A DNA stretch of 48,568 bases from Acaryochloris sp. IP29b_bin.137. GTDB lineage: Bacteria; Cyanobacteriota; Cyanobacteriia; Thermosynechococcales; Thermosynechococcaceae. Location: contig NZ_JANQOP010000350.1 of the NCBI RefSeq assembly GCF_028285745.1, positions 1-48,568 of the forward strand, read 5' to 3'. The translations under genes were made by a program, and so were the position numbers. Positions within the stretch are counted from its first letter, which is position 1. Each line of letters begins with the position of its first letter. This document shows, piece after piece, positions 21,801 to 31,900 of the stretch. The notes below the pieces were generated by a model, which searched no databases, was not told the origin of the DNA, and saw nothing but the letters and a program-made list of their open reading frames with translations.

Positions 21801-24013
21801 GCCAATATATCCTGAATGCGACGTTTATTCCTAGCGATAATCCCAAATATTCGGGCAATTTAGCCATCACCAAAGGGGATATTGCCGATGTGGTTGCCGT
21901 GTCCCAAGCGATTGATTTTACAACCTTAGGAGCAGCCCCCCCCAAAGTTTATGGGACCGCAGCCGATCTACAAACGATTCCAGTGGGCGTTAATGGTCCC
22001 TTACTGACTCAACTTCGTCGATTCTCAGAAATTCAGCAATTAGCCATTCTCCAGGCCAACCAACAAGAGCAAAGTTTGTTCGCCTTAGATGGCTTAACCG
22101 GGCAATTTGGCGGCCAAATTGACTTTGCAGGCTCGGTCAAAACGGGAGTCAACGCAGATTTTGATATCCGTGGACAAGCGTTTAATCTGGGCTTGTACAG
22201 CATTGAACAGCTGATTGTCAAAGGGAAACTGGAAGAGGGTCTCCTGAGTTTGCAGCCCCTGCGGATTCAATCAGGGGAGAGTTTATTGGCCTTTCAAGGA
22301 CAGTTAGGCAGCACTTACCAATCGGGCCGACTCCAGCTCCAAAATGTCTCGGTCGAACCCATTAATCCTTTCTTAGACTTGCCGGTTAAAGTCACCGGTA
22401 AACTCAATGGCACCCTCGACTTGGCTGGCAACTTGGATAATCCTCAACTAGACGGCCAGTTTGAACTGATAGAGGGACGTTTAGAGGACTCCGTCATTAA
22501 TCGCGCTCAGACCAAGCTGAGTTATAAGCAAGCACTCCTGAAAATAGACAGTCAGGCTCGCATTAACGGCTCTCAACCGTTGATTCTTAAAGGTGAAGTC
22601 CCCTATGCGCCCTTTTTCTCGTCTGTAACTCCCACCACAGATCAAGTCTCTCTGACCGCGAATATTCGAGATGATGGCTTGTCTCTACTGAGCTTATTTA
22701 CCGACCAAGTGGCGTGGAAGGGCGGCAAGGGTGCGCTGGATGTGCAGGTTAAAGGCACGATTGATCAGCCGATTGTAGACGGTACGGTCCGTTTTCAAGA
22801 TGCCAAACTGCAAGCCGCTGCCCTAAAACAACCCCTCACCCAACTCAACGGCACCATCCAGTTTGATCGCAATTTAGTGACTATTCCGCGCTTGTCCGCC
22901 AACATTGACGAAGGCCAGTTAGAAGCCACCGGCAGTCTGCCGATTTTCGAACCTTCAAATCAGCAGGCCCTAGCAGTCAAATTGGCAGATTTAGACTTGA
23001 ATGTTCAGGAACTCTATCAGGGCGGGGTAAAGGGTGCCATTGCTGTTCAGGGGAGTGTTTTTCAACCGCTCGTGAGTGGAAAGCTACAACTCTCCAACGG
23101 TAAGGTTAAATTAGCCAATGCGAATGCCGCTCAGAGCCCCTCTCCAGGCGCAACTCCCACGACAGGCAGTCCGCTTTCCTTCAACAATTTAGTGGTTCAA
23201 ATTGGCGATAATGTCAAAATTTCGCAACCCCCCGTCCTCAGCTTTATTGCTAATGGTGACCTCACCATCAATGGTTCTGTGGACAAGCCTTTGGCGGATG
23301 GCGTTGTTCGCTTTCGCAAAGGATCCATTAATCTGGTGACGACCCTCTTTAGTGTCGATCCGAGGCGAGAGAACTATGCAGCGTTTGACTCTCGATTCGG
23401 CTTAGATCCCTATCTGAATATCGGTATGAAAACCACTGTCACCGAAGTGGTCCAAGCCTCAAACACAGATCTTAATGAGTTTGCCGAATTGCCCTCCAGC
23501 GCCATTGGTTCAGTCCAATCGGTCAAAGTTAGGGCGGCAGTCGATGGACGGGCCAGTGAACTCCTGGCCAAATTTGATGATGTGGTTACCCTGAGTAGCC
23601 GACCCAGTCGAACCACCCCTCAACTTATTGCTTTGCTGGGTGGGGGGATTGATCGATCACTCCAGGATGGTCAAGCAACTCAAGCAGCCGCCAATATTGC
23701 TAGCTCTGCTGCCTTTTCGAGCATACAGCAAGCTATCAATGATGCCTTGGGGAGTCGCGCAAGCTTTAGAGCCTTTCCCGTTCTCCTCCCCAATCAGAAT
23801 AACAATCAGAGTTCAGTGCTCGCGTTTGGAGCAGAATTGGGCTATGACATCACCGATCGCTTTTCTGCCTCAGTTTTGCAAATTCTAACAGGGGTAGATG
23901 AGCCGACCCTCTTTAATTTAAGCTACGAGATCAACAATCAACTAAGAGCTAGAACTTCAGTCAGTAGTGATGGAGAAGCGGTTGGCGTTCTGGAATATCG
24001 AATTCGTTTCTAA
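18812..24013 (+). CDS. TamB-like (DUF490) envelope-spanning protein
   Basis: At 1733 residues this is a giant beta-rich protein with one N-terminal membrane helix (about 21-50, VIGTALVLVAILIGVGW) and a long body of repeats such as GSIDIDRGYDLSARI, GKLNGTLDLAGNLDNPQLDG, with the C-terminal TamB domain in the last 400 residues (ELLAKFDDVVTLSSRPSRTTPQLIALLGGG, then YEINNQLRARTSVSSDGEAVGVLEYRIRF). Family members form a groove across the periplasm that carries lipids or assists outer-membrane protein assembly. In cyanobacteria a bridge to the Omp85 machinery is likely. It is followed 34 bases later by the MscS gene on the same strand, probably one transcript. No TamA partner is adjacent. Confidence 0.87.
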   Translation: MPQEPSGGDRSPRPFRRLWLILFSRPVIGTALVLVAILIGVGWRLLGFINKELAPQIAKELSKSLNRPVLLGDVQSYSLTGLQFGPSSVPAHSYERNGRTIEDKDAGSVQAVNVQFDVWKTLWTRTLNLDVTLVDAELYLDQTADGEWISTTLTQEDSEGLVKIQLDSLSVDGGEAVIDPYGAEARTLSDLKGTLTLHDNNEKLKVEGNGTLDSGGKARLKGEWLQPNQTLKLDVKAKQVQITPLMGFVPTNIPIQVRSGEVDGDFKLKYQPQEPILLSGITEVKDADIRVPEQNIWVKAKEFQGELEVEYSPDQQLPKVGGDAQFRSADLHVPENLLFQNGRSKRQQLRRTNGTLTFLKEQERLQFEARGTIASGGRLRTKGETTLDLKKIKVSILAQNVFAPIFDRAFQTPVAIRSGLVDANVTLYLDQTKRPSMRGTARMKDIDAQLIGLPKSFYDANGFIRLRGLTATLEGVTARYDQVPVAAKGSIDIDRGYDLSARIPGLDVNTALASLEVPALPVPLVGEVSIPEIRITGPINRPFISGEVVMASGTQIDRVPFETIKAQFTLDNPSLKVTRILAVPEAGGEITGTARYNLLPGADLVADVDVVGLPGDEIASLYEVPSGLTIGPINAQTQVRGQPEDLRTQIAFQVPRATYPTNGEMRLRKGITRLDNIVAQVAGGTARLDGYFDQHDLKADVRLAGIGLSTFSTDLKGALSGTVALNGPIAALSTDTLRAQGQVNFSQGISLIEQPLDARFRWTGRQVVVQSATAKGFRADGTIDADLQTPQGPQITALDLNIKADDYDLRTLAALGPTAIPLTGQADLTGRITGTPEAPNLVATLQLEDLAVSQFRFEPIMKGNLAFGQGVEMDVGGERDRINVSLNSQFLPNSFLIRRDQALAKGTTQGNILQAEVQQFPLQAFNLGSIANLGLGTVSGIASGQFKANLKQQTLEGNFAVDQPALNQIQAQTLTGKIRYRDGIASLSQGTLLKDESQYILNATFIPSDNPKYSGNLAITKGDIADVVAVSQAIDFTTLGAAPPKVYGTAADLQTIPVGVNGPLLTQLRRFSEIQQLAILQANQQEQSLFALDGLTGQFGGQIDFAGSVKTGVNADFDIRGQAFNLGLYSIEQLIVKGKLEEGLLSLQPLRIQSGESLLAFQGQLGSTYQSGRLQLQNVSVEPINPFLDLPVKVTGKLNGTLDLAGNLDNPQLDGQFELIEGRLEDSVINRAQTKLSYKQALLKIDSQARINGSQPLILKGEVPYAPFFSSVTPTTDQVSLTANIRDDGLSLLSLFTDQVAWKGGKGALDVQVKGTIDQPIVDGTVRFQDAKLQAAALKQPLTQLNGTIQFDRNLVTIPRLSANIDEGQLEATGSLPIFEPSNQQALAVKLADLDLNVQELYQGGVKGAIAVQGSVFQPLVSGKLQLSNGKVKLANANAAQSPSPGATPTTGSPLSFNNLVVQIGDNVKISQPPVLSFIANGDLTINGSVDKPLADGVVRFRKGSINLVTTLFSVDPRRENYAAFDSRFGLDPYLNIGMKTTVTEVVQASNTDLNEFAELPSSAIGSVQSVKVRAAVDGRASELLAKFDDVVTLSSRPSRTTPQLIALLGGGIDRSLQDGQATQAAANIASSAAFSSIQQAINDALGSRASFRAFPVLLPNQNNNQSSVLAFGAELGYDITDRFSASVLQILTGVDEPTLFNLSYEINNQLRARTSVSSDGEAVGVLEYRIRF

Positions 24014-24047
24014 TCCTCGGTACAATAGCTGTTTTCAGTAGACCGCC

Positions 24048-25772
24048 ATGTTTTTCAACCGACTGCTCCCCTGGCGCTCCCGACTCTTGAGGGCGAACGC
24101 TTATCGACGTTTGTGGCGTTGGGGCTGTCTTGCCCTTCTAACCGCAAGCTTAATTCTCTTCAGCCCTCCCCGTCCCCATTCCGTTGTTGCTCAGACGTTT
24201 GCAACAGAAACGGTAGAAGTCGATGGCATTCCGTTGTTTGAATTGAGTTCTTCAAAAGAATTTCCGGCTGAGGATCGGGTTAAAGAAGTTAACCGACGCT
24301 TACAGGATTTGGTCAGTGCATCTACCCAAGCCCAGGTCACGATAGATTTTTCTGAGGACTTACCCGTTCTGAAAGTTGATGTAGGAACTCAACAGCCCTT
24401 GTATTTATTAACGGTCAATCGTCAGGATGCTAAGGGATCTACCCCAGTAGTGACGGCCAGAACTTGGCAAAAAAAATTGCAACAGGCCATTGATCGGGGC
24501 CAGGATGAGCGAGCGAATCTTTGGCGGTTAATTGCTATTGGTGCCCTATGCCTCTTGTTAGCGTTAATTGCCCACTGGGGGATGGGATGGTTTTGGCGCC
24601 AAAAGCTATTCAAGCTCTTGCCTCAAGCGACGGTCGATCCGACAACGGGAGATCAGCCTCAAAGCCTGAGATTTCTGCTAAAAGTCATCTTCTTTTGTCT
24701 GCGGATTACCCTGTGGGTGGTCACAATTGGCTTTATTTGTGGATTGTTTCCCTGGACCCGCAACGGCATCTATTTATTCATCAATGCTCTCGTTCAAACC
24801 TTTTCAACGCCGTTTATCCCTGCAGGCGAAAAATCTTATTCCGTTTTGGACGTCGCATTGCTTCTGCTTTTACTGGCCGGGTTGATGAATTTGGCTAAAA
24901 CGGTGCAGCATTTGTTGCGATCGCGCGTGTTAGGAGCCACAGGATTGAATCGAGGGGCCCAAGAAGCCGTAGCTTTTGTCGCCAACTATGTTTTGCTATT
25001 CATCGGCGCCATGGTGTTATTGCAGCTTTGGGGATTTGACCTGAGTTCCTTAACGGTTTTTGCAAGCGTCCTGGGGGTGGGGATTGGTCTAGGGCTGCAA
25101 GGGTTTGCCAAGAACTTTATTAGTGGGATGGTTCTGATTTTTGAGCAACCCATTAAGGTAGGGGACTTTGTGAAGGTAGGAGATTACCAAGGGACAGTCG
25201 AGCGGATTAATGTCCGCAGCACGGAGATACGCACCCTGGATCAAGTCTCTATCATTGTTCCTAATTCGGAGTTTTTAGAATCTGAGGTGGTGAATTGGGA
25301 TCATGGTACCTCCATTTCCCGTCTGCAAATCCCGGTAGGCGTTGCCTATGGCACTAACCCAAAACAGGTCAGAGAAGCGCTGATGGACGCAGTGTCTGAC
25401 TATGGTTCAGTGCTCAATGATCCACCCCCCCGAGTATTTTTCACTGAGTTTGGTGATAGCTCATTAGATTTTTTACTGCTGGTGTGGATCGATGAGCCCG
25501 AAAAACAGTTTGCAATCAAGAGCGATCTGAATTTCAGAATTGAGACTATTTTGCGCCACCGAGACATCGAAATTCCCTTTCCACAGCGAGATCTACATGT
25601 TCGGTCTGGCAAGTTACCCTTAGATCTGCCAGAACCGTTAATGACGTCCTTGACCCAACTCTCTCAAAATTTAGCAGTTTGGTTGCAGCAGCAGTCTCCA
25701 ACAGGAATTGTTTCAGAGACTAATGCGGCTGAAACGATAAATTCTACCCACCCAGAGGATGGGAATCGCTAA
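24048..25772 (+). CDS. Mechanosensitive ion channel of the MscS family
   Basis: The 574-residue protein has an N-terminal export signal (about 20-50, SLILFSPPRPHSVVAQ), an extracytoplasmic region to about 160, then membrane segments: LIAIGALCLLLALIAHWGMGW, LLKVIFFCLRITLWVVTIGFI, LLLLLLAGLMN and VANYVLLFIGAMVLLQLW. The pore helix SVLGVGIGLGLQGFAKNFISG and the beta domain (VGDFVKVGDYQGTVERINVRSTEI, NSEFLESEVVNWD) match MscS TM3 and the cytoplasmic vestibule. It would release osmolytes on hypo-osmotic shock. It follows tamB-like by 34 bases. Confidence 0.9.
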   Translation: MFFNRLLPWRSRLLRANAYRRLWRWGCLALLTASLILFSPPRPHSVVAQTFATETVEVDGIPLFELSSSKEFPAEDRVKEVNRRLQDLVSASTQAQVTIDFSEDLPVLKVDVGTQQPLYLLTVNRQDAKGSTPVVTARTWQKKLQQAIDRGQDERANLWRLIAIGALCLLLALIAHWGMGWFWRQKLFKLLPQATVDPTTGDQPQSLRFLLKVIFFCLRITLWVVTIGFICGLFPWTRNGIYLFINALVQTFSTPFIPAGEKSYSVLDVALLLLLLAGLMNLAKTVQHLLRSRVLGATGLNRGAQEAVAFVANYVLLFIGAMVLLQLWGFDLSSLTVFASVLGVGIGLGLQGFAKNFISGMVLIFEQPIKVGDFVKVGDYQGTVERINVRSTEIRTLDQVSIIVPNSEFLESEVVNWDHGTSISRLQIPVGVAYGTNPKQVREALMDAVSDYGSVLNDPPPRVFFTEFGDSSLDFLLLVWIDEPEKQFAIKSDLNFRIETILRHRDIEIPFPQRDLHVRSGKLPLDLPEPLMTSLTQLSQNLAVWLQQQSPTGIVSETNAAETINSTHPEDGNR

Positions 25773-25952
25773 TTGATGCTCCTTGCCATCAGAATATTGC
25801 CAAACAGTTTTGGCCCTGTATAGGCCAGGTTGATCCAATAGAAGTATGGCCGTTTTCTGAAAGTATTTTGAGGCCCGACTTTGCCAACATCATGGTCAGT
25901 CTACTTGACACAAGTGAACGGACTCGGATAGCGTGAGGACTGGATTTCTAAA

Positions 25953-25967
25953 TAAGAATATTTTTCA
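25953..25967. promoter_or_regulatory. Weak Fur-box-like sequence upstream of futA
   Basis: The sequence TGAAAAATATTCTTA (minus strand) matches 11 of 14 fixed positions of the 7-1-7 Fur consensus (TGATAAT-N-ATTATCA), 18 bases before the futA ATG. Iron control of futA is expected from the family. The match is modest and chance cannot be excluded. Confidence 0.3.
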
Positions 25968-25985
25968 TTAAATACCTAAGCTTAG

Positions 25986-27038
25986 ATGGTTACTAATCTT
26001 TCCAAAGCCTCAGTCATCAGCGCAGTCAGCCTACTGACCTTAGCTAGCGGATGTACCAATCAAAATCCCCAAACGAGCGGTGACAGCAAAGTTGTCAGTG
26101 TATACTCTGCACGACACTATGATACTGACCGTGCCTTGTATCAAGATTTCACCAAACAGACTGGGATCGAGGTCAAGCTGCTAGAGAGTAAAGACAATGA
26201 GCTGCTAGAACGCATTAAGAATGAAAGTAATAGCCCCCAAGCAGATGTCTTAATTACGGTAGATGCGGGTCGTTTGTGGCGGGCCGAGCAATCTAAGCTG
26301 CTGCAACCAATTAGTTCCAACACCCTCAACGAAAAAATTCCAGAGAATCTCCGCCACCCTGATGGCCTATGGTTTGGTCTGACTAAGCGGGTGCGCATGT
26401 TGGTCTATAACAAATCCAAGGTCAAGCCTACGGAACTTTCGACTTATGAAGCTCTGACTGAGCCTGCCTGGAAAGGAAGGGTGTGTATCCGCAGTTCCAA
26501 CAATATCTATAATCAATCTCTCCTAGGATCCTTTATTGAATCGAAAGGAGAAACGGAAACCGAAGCCTGGGCAAAAGGATTAGTCGCCAACTTAGCACGG
26601 CCCCCCAAAGGAGGGGATGTTGACCAAATCAAGGCTGTGGCCGCTGGTCAATGCGACGTCGCCATTGTGAATCATTACTATGTGGCTCGTTTAGCCCAAT
26701 CCAAAAATCCTAAGAACCAAGCGATTACTGAAAAAGTTGGGGTCTTTTTCCCCAATCAGGATGACAGAGGAACCCACGTCAATATCAGTGGGGCAGGTGT
26801 TGTTGCAAATGCCCCCCATAAAGAGCATGCGATCGCATTTATGGAATACTTGACCAGCCCCGAAGCTCAAAAAATCTTTGCAGATGCTAACAACGAATAT
26901 CCTGCAGTAATTGGTGTAGAAGCCTCACCAGCCCTCAAGCAGTATGGCGAATTCAAATCAGACACCATTAATGTCAGTGCCTATGGTCGCAACAATCCCG
27001 AAGCCACAAAAATTGCAGATAGAGCCGGATGGCCATAA
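25986..27038 (+). CDS. futA: Ferric-iron ABC transporter substrate-binding lipoprotein (FutA/IdiA)
   Basis: Binds Fe3+ in the periplasm and delivers it to the Fut importer. The 350-residue precursor has a lipobox, LASGC (C23), so the protein is probably a membrane-anchored lipoprotein. The iron ligands of FutA proteins are all in place: H44 and Y45 (ARHYDTD), Y175 (SSNNIYNQ), Y231 and Y232 (NHYYVA). Membrane permease and ATPase genes (futB, futC) are not adjacent, as is usual in cyanobacteria. It converges with yjbQ 12 bases downstream. Confidence 0.93.
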   Translation: MVTNLSKASVISAVSLLTLASGCTNQNPQTSGDSKVVSVYSARHYDTDRALYQDFTKQTGIEVKLLESKDNELLERIKNESNSPQADVLITVDAGRLWRAEQSKLLQPISSNTLNEKIPENLRHPDGLWFGLTKRVRMLVYNKSKVKPTELSTYEALTEPAWKGRVCIRSSNNIYNQSLLGSFIESKGETETEAWAKGLVANLARPPKGGDVDQIKAVAAGQCDVAIVNHYYVARLAQSKNPKNQAITEKVGVFFPNQDDRGTHVNISGAGVVANAPHKEHAIAFMEYLTSPEAQKIFADANNEYPAVIGVEASPALKQYGEFKSDTINVSAYGRNNPEATKIADRAGWP

Positions 27039-27050
27039 TTTGGCTAAGGT

Positions 27051-27497
27051 TTACTCACCCATTATTTGCAACGAAACAGTTCGCTGACGAGGACCATCCA
27101 GTTCGAACAAAAGAATAGATTGGTAGGTCCCGAGTGCTAACTTCCCGGAGATGATGGGAACAACTTCACTGGATGAAAGGGTAATTGCCATTAAGTGAGA
27201 ATGAGCATTCTTTGGTTCATTTTCTGGAACATCCCGCAAATGAAGATCATTATGCAGATAACGCTGATTCGCAGGAGCAAGCTTGCGTAAATAAACTTTA
27301 ATGTCCTCAAGGAGTCGCTCTTCAAACTCATTGATCGCCAGGGCAGTAGTAGTATGGCGAGAACAGATCAGGATTTGACCATTTTGAACTGAGTGAGCAT
27401 CTATAAACGTTTGGATCTCTGGAGATAAATTGTAGATACCCATCCCTTGAGCTGTTTCCAAATTCAGCAATGTATGAACAACGACCATGGGATGCAT
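27051..27497 (-). CDS. yjbQ: YjbQ/UPF0047 family protein
   Basis: This 148-residue protein matches the UPF0047 family, whose E. coli member has weak thiamine-phosphate synthase activity; the physiological role is unclear. Key motifs are SRHTTTALAINEFEERLLEDI (catalytic-site residues of the family), DLHLRDVPENEPKNAHSHL, GTYQSILLFELDGPRQRTV. Size is typical. Two ATGs are near the start (27497, 27488); no clear ribosome site distinguishes them. It stands alone, converging on futA. Confidence 0.9.
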   Translation of the reverse strand: MHPMVVVHTLLNLETAQGMGIYNLSPEIQTFIDAHSVQNGQILICSRHTTTALAINEFEERLLEDIKVYLRKLAPANQRYLHNDLHLRDVPENEPKNAHSHLMAITLSSSEVVPIISGKLALGTYQSILLFELDGPRQRTVSLQIMGE

Positions 27498-27622
27498 CAG
27501 AAAAGAGCCACTCGTTTAAGATACACCGTTTTCATCTCGCCACAAATCGCCTTCTGACTAGAAAAGACGGATAGAGCGCTGTGAACTCTGCAGTCAAAAT
27601 CCTTAGCTTAGAGCTATCCAGA

Positions 27623-28651
27623 TCACGGAAGTATTGAAGTGGGTGAACAAGTTAAGGAAGGGGGCTGTTGTGAGAGGTCTTGATAGCAATACATATTCCG
27701 TCCTTCTGCTTTCGCTTGATATAGCGCTTGGTCGGTGAGTTCAATCAAGGTGTCGATTTCTTGCTCTGCTTGGGGGATAACTGTTGCAATCCCCAGGCTC
27801 AGAGTAATGTATTGGCTTACGGACGAAACCTCGTGGGGAATCTGCAAATTTAGCACTTCTGAACAAATTGCGATGGCAACTTTTACGGCCCCTTGGGCTG
27901 GGGTAGACGGCAAAACAATTGCGAACTCTTCTCCCCCATAGCGAGCCACCAAATCATCTGGTCGATGGACCGCCTTTTGGATGGCTTGGGCGACTTGGCG
28001 CAAACAATCGTCCCCCGCTTGGTGACCATAGTGATCATTAAATCGTTTGAAATGATCGACATCACACAAAATTAAGGACAGCATTTGATGTTCTCGCTGA
28101 AGCCGCCTCCAAGCTTGCTCTATTTCTTGATCAAATCGATATCGGTTGGCCACCTGAGTCAAACCATCTACATGGGCAAGGCGATGGAGAGAGGCATTGG
28201 CCTCGGCCAGTTTCGCTTCTGTGCGTTTGCGCACTTCAATTTCTCGCTGTAGCTTCAGGGTCAAATCCCGTAAGCTTAAATGCACCCTCACTCGTGCTAA
28301 AACTTCCGCTTCTTCGAAAGGCTTTGTGATATAGTCAACTGCGCCTAATGATAGCCCTTTCACCTTGTTCACTTGATCGCCCAGAGCAGTCATAAAGATG
28401 ACCGGAATATCAGCGGTTCGTGGATCCGCTTTTAACCTTGCGCAGGTTTCCAGACCATCCATCCCAGGCATTTGAATATCGAGTAGAATCAAATCCGGCA
28501 AGGCGTGGGACAGCTGTTTCAAAGCCTTATTACCACTTTTCGCGACCCAAACGGTAAACCCTTGATCTCTTAGGGTTTGGGCCAAGATCGATAGGTTCGT
28601 CGGCACATCATCAACAATAAGGATATTGACAGACTGTTGGGAATCAGACAT
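27623..28651 (-). CDS. Response regulator with GGDEF diguanylate cyclase output
   Basis: The 342-residue protein has a receiver domain (1-125; D14, D15, phosphoacceptor D58 in LLDIQMPG, T88, K110) then a coiled linker (135-160) and a GGDEF domain with the active sequence GGEEF (239-243). An inhibitory RxxD site is present at R230-D233. It should make cyclic di-GMP when phosphorylated. It lies 334 bases downstream of the large hybrid kinase on the same strand; a functional pairing with that kinase is plausible but unproven. Confidence 0.92.
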   Translation of the reverse strand: MSDSQQSVNILIVDDVPTNLSILAQTLRDQGFTVWVAKSGNKALKQLSHALPDLILLDIQMPGMDGLETCARLKADPRTADIPVIFMTALGDQVNKVKGLSLGAVDYITKPFEEAEVLARVRVHLSLRDLTLKLQREIEVRKRTEAKLAEANASLHRLAHVDGLTQVANRYRFDQEIEQAWRRLQREHQMLSLILCDVDHFKRFNDHYGHQAGDDCLRQVAQAIQKAVHRPDDLVARYGGEEFAIVLPSTPAQGAVKVAIAICSEVLNLQIPHEVSSVSQYITLSLGIATVIPQAEQEIDTLIELTDQALYQAKAEGRNMYCYQDLSQQPPSLTCSPTSILP

Positions 28652-28985
28652 ATCAGGTAAAACAGACTAAGCCCACGTGACCACATGGTATATCCGTGTG
28701 CATCGCTGCTAACAAATCTACAACTAAATGTTTCTATTGTGATGGCCCATAGAATTCGCAAACTCCGAGAAATTACCTAAATTGGGAATAACCCACAATG
28801 GACTAAATATATTTGAGCTCAACCCAAGAATTGAGAATTTTTGTGTATCGGGCCACAACGACTAGCGCCTGCCATTGCCTTTACTGAATCGCCATCGGTC
28901 AGTGAGATGGCGACAACAAGTAGGATTGTCCCAGCACAGCACAACTCAAGTCTTCATTTGCGAATTTAGCCGTAACGGAACAGCA
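28652..28985. other. 334-bp intergenic region with a short stem-loop
   Basis: TCGCCATC at 28889-28896 pairs with GATGGCGA at 28906-28913 over a 9-base loop, 73 bases past the hybrid-kinase stop (minus strand). There is no T tract, so termination is uncertain. No open frame is supported. Confidence 0.35.
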
Positions 28986-31900
28986 TTAGAAATGCTCTTC
29001 GTCAGCAACTTCCTGTAAGAACGCTTGAATATTGTTAATTTCAAACTTTTCTGACCAATCTAAGATTTTCTGGCAAAAGTCATTATATTGTGGGTTCGCT
29101 GATTGAAGGGCGGATAGTTGATCTATGATCTCGAAAACACTCCCTTTATTCGCCAGATCTGTGAGTTGCACTATGGTTGCTTGAGAAGGACAACGCATTG
29201 GCTGCAGAGAAAGAGGCTGATGTTGCCGATCCGTATTGCCCTCATTATCAGGTTTCTCAACCCATTCAAAATCTAGAAAATCCTGTAGTTTCTTAAGCAA
29301 GGCACCGACTTGTACCGGTTTAGCCAGAAAATCGTCGCAGCCTGCCTCCAAACTCCGGGCTTGATCCAAATGAGACACACTTGCTGAAGACATGATAATC
29401 GGAATGCCCTGGATGGATAAAGTTTGGCGGATTGCTTGGGTCATTTTACAACCATCCTGATTCGGCATCATTAGGTCAGAAATAATCAGATCAGGTTGGC
29501 ACATTAAAGCAATGTCTAATCCCTCCTGGCCATTCCTAGCCGTATAAACTTCAAACCCAAGGTCCGTGAGTAAGTCAATCAGTCCGGCGCAAGTTTCTAA
29601 ATGATCGTCGACGATCAAAAGCCTACGAGTCTGACCACTATATCCAGAAAGGTTGTTATGGTTGTCGAGTTCGGCTAGAGACTGATCGAGTTGGACGACA
29701 GGAAAATCCAGTGTTAATGAGAAGACACTGCCTTTACCAGGCTGACTCGTGACAGATAACGAGCCCCCCATCATCTGGGTTAGGTTATGGCTAATGGCTA
29801 ACCCCAGACCGGTGCCTTGATGATGTTTGCTCGCCTGGCCCACCTGTTCAAAGGGCAAGAAAATCTTAGGCAATTCATCTGATGCAATCCCAATTCCCGT
29901 ATCGATGACTTCAAAGAGAATGGATTGAACAGGGTTCGCTGTTTTATTGAGAGCCTGCCCCTTAAGAGGCGGGCCTTCAGATGCTAGAGAAACCTTGAAG
30001 ATGACAGTCCCTTGATCGGTGAATTTCACAGCATTGCTCAGGATATTTATCAGAATCTGGCGTAACCGTTTGGGATCCGCTTCAATTCCAGTCGGTAAGT
30101 TAGGGGCAAAGTCTGGGTACAGTTCAATCCCTTTCTCTAGGGCTTTGATGTGGAATACTTCAGTAACATTTGTGAGTAAGCCAGGGAGATGGAGTGCTTC
30201 GGGAGCAAGCCCCAGTCTTTGAGCCTCGATTTTAGCGACATCCAACAAATCTTCAATTAGGGTGAGCAGATGTTGACCACATTGATGGATAACCTGAATT
30301 CCCTTCTGATCTTGGGTATTCATTGAGGGAGAACGCTTCAGGATTTGAGCATATCCCAAGATGCCATTCAGCGGTGTCCGCAATTCGTGGCTCATGTTGG
30401 CTAAAAATTCACTTTTGGCCCTATTGGCAGCTTCTGCATCCTTTTTAGCGAGTAAGAGTTCCTGATTTTGCTGAGACAATTGTTGACTTTGGGCTTGTTC
30501 TTGTTCCAAGAGTTTTGCGTGGGCTAGGGCAATTCCCACTTGATTGGCAACCGCTTCTAGGAGTTCTATTTCATCTGAGGTCCACTGATGGACTAAGCCT
30601 ACTTGGTCTGTGGGGGACAACTGTAAAAATTCCTGACGACTCATTCGCTGTCGACAATGCTGAAGCACAATTGCTCCGTTGGGATGTCCTTGGTAGGAGG
30701 TCCGAACCGCCAGCAGAGATTTAAGTTGGATACGTCGATCGTCTGGGATAGCAGTCGTAATGAGGGGATCGGTATAGACGTTAGCTGTAACCAGGGCTTT
30801 TTCTTGGGAAAGCACCTGTTGGGCATGGGGCAATTTATCCACAGGGATATTGACCCCCAACATGGAATCACAACCTGGTTCCAGATATTCAGCCACAATG
30901 GGGAATTGTTCAGTTGGTCCAGCCGTGTAACTATGAATATGACATCGACTCACCCCAAATACTTCACCAATCATTTGCACCGCTGTAGCCAGAATTTTGG
31001 CTGAGTCCAAACTTTCTCGAATGTCTGCGGTGATATCCCGCAACAGCATTTCTCGCTGGATTTGTTTTTCTAACAGTATTGCCGTTTGTTTACGTTCGGT
31101 GATATCGCGGGCTATAGCACAGAAAAGGTCTTGATCTTTGAAGCAAAAGTGGGTTGAGGTAATTTCAACCGGGATATCTCGGCCAGCTTTCGTTCTGTGT
31201 ATTCCCTCAAAGCTTTGAGATCGATCGATGATCAACTGCTCTAAGTGCTCTCTCAATTGAGTCGGAGAGAACAATGGATCAATATCCCAGACATGCATGC
31301 TTTGCAGTTCTGCTTTCGTGTAATGCAACTGCTGACAGGCGCGATTATTGATATAGAGAAATTTTCCGTTGTGATCAAAGAGAAAGATGCTGTCGTTGGC
31401 TTTCTCGAGACTGTATTGAGCGAGTTCTAGAGCTTGCTGAGCTTGTAGACGTTCAATTTCTGCTGCTGCTCGGGCGGCGAAGATTTGCAGAATCATCTCA
31501 TACTCAGAAATATTTGCCAAAGGAGCAGTGTCTATGATGGCCAAATGCCCTAACACCTGACCTGCAGCATTCAAAATGGGCAGTCCAATATAACTTTCAG
31601 CGTCCAGCGAGACTAAGTTGGCATCATGGGGATAATGCTGCTGGATAGAATCTAGGTAGATACAAGTTTCTCCAGCAATAACCGCTTGGCAAGGGGAATC
31701 TTCTAAGCGATACTCGATGTTGTCCCCGAAATGATCCCCTTGCCAGAAGGCCAAGGTTTGAACTCGATCCTTAGCCCCGCCCACCCGCTTGGTAATCATG
31801 GCGTAACGAACCCGCAGGGCACCCGCTAATGCCCGAGTGCAGGTGCGAAAGAATTCTTCACCCACTTTTGTGGCGGTTCCTTCCAAAATAAGTCGCAGAG

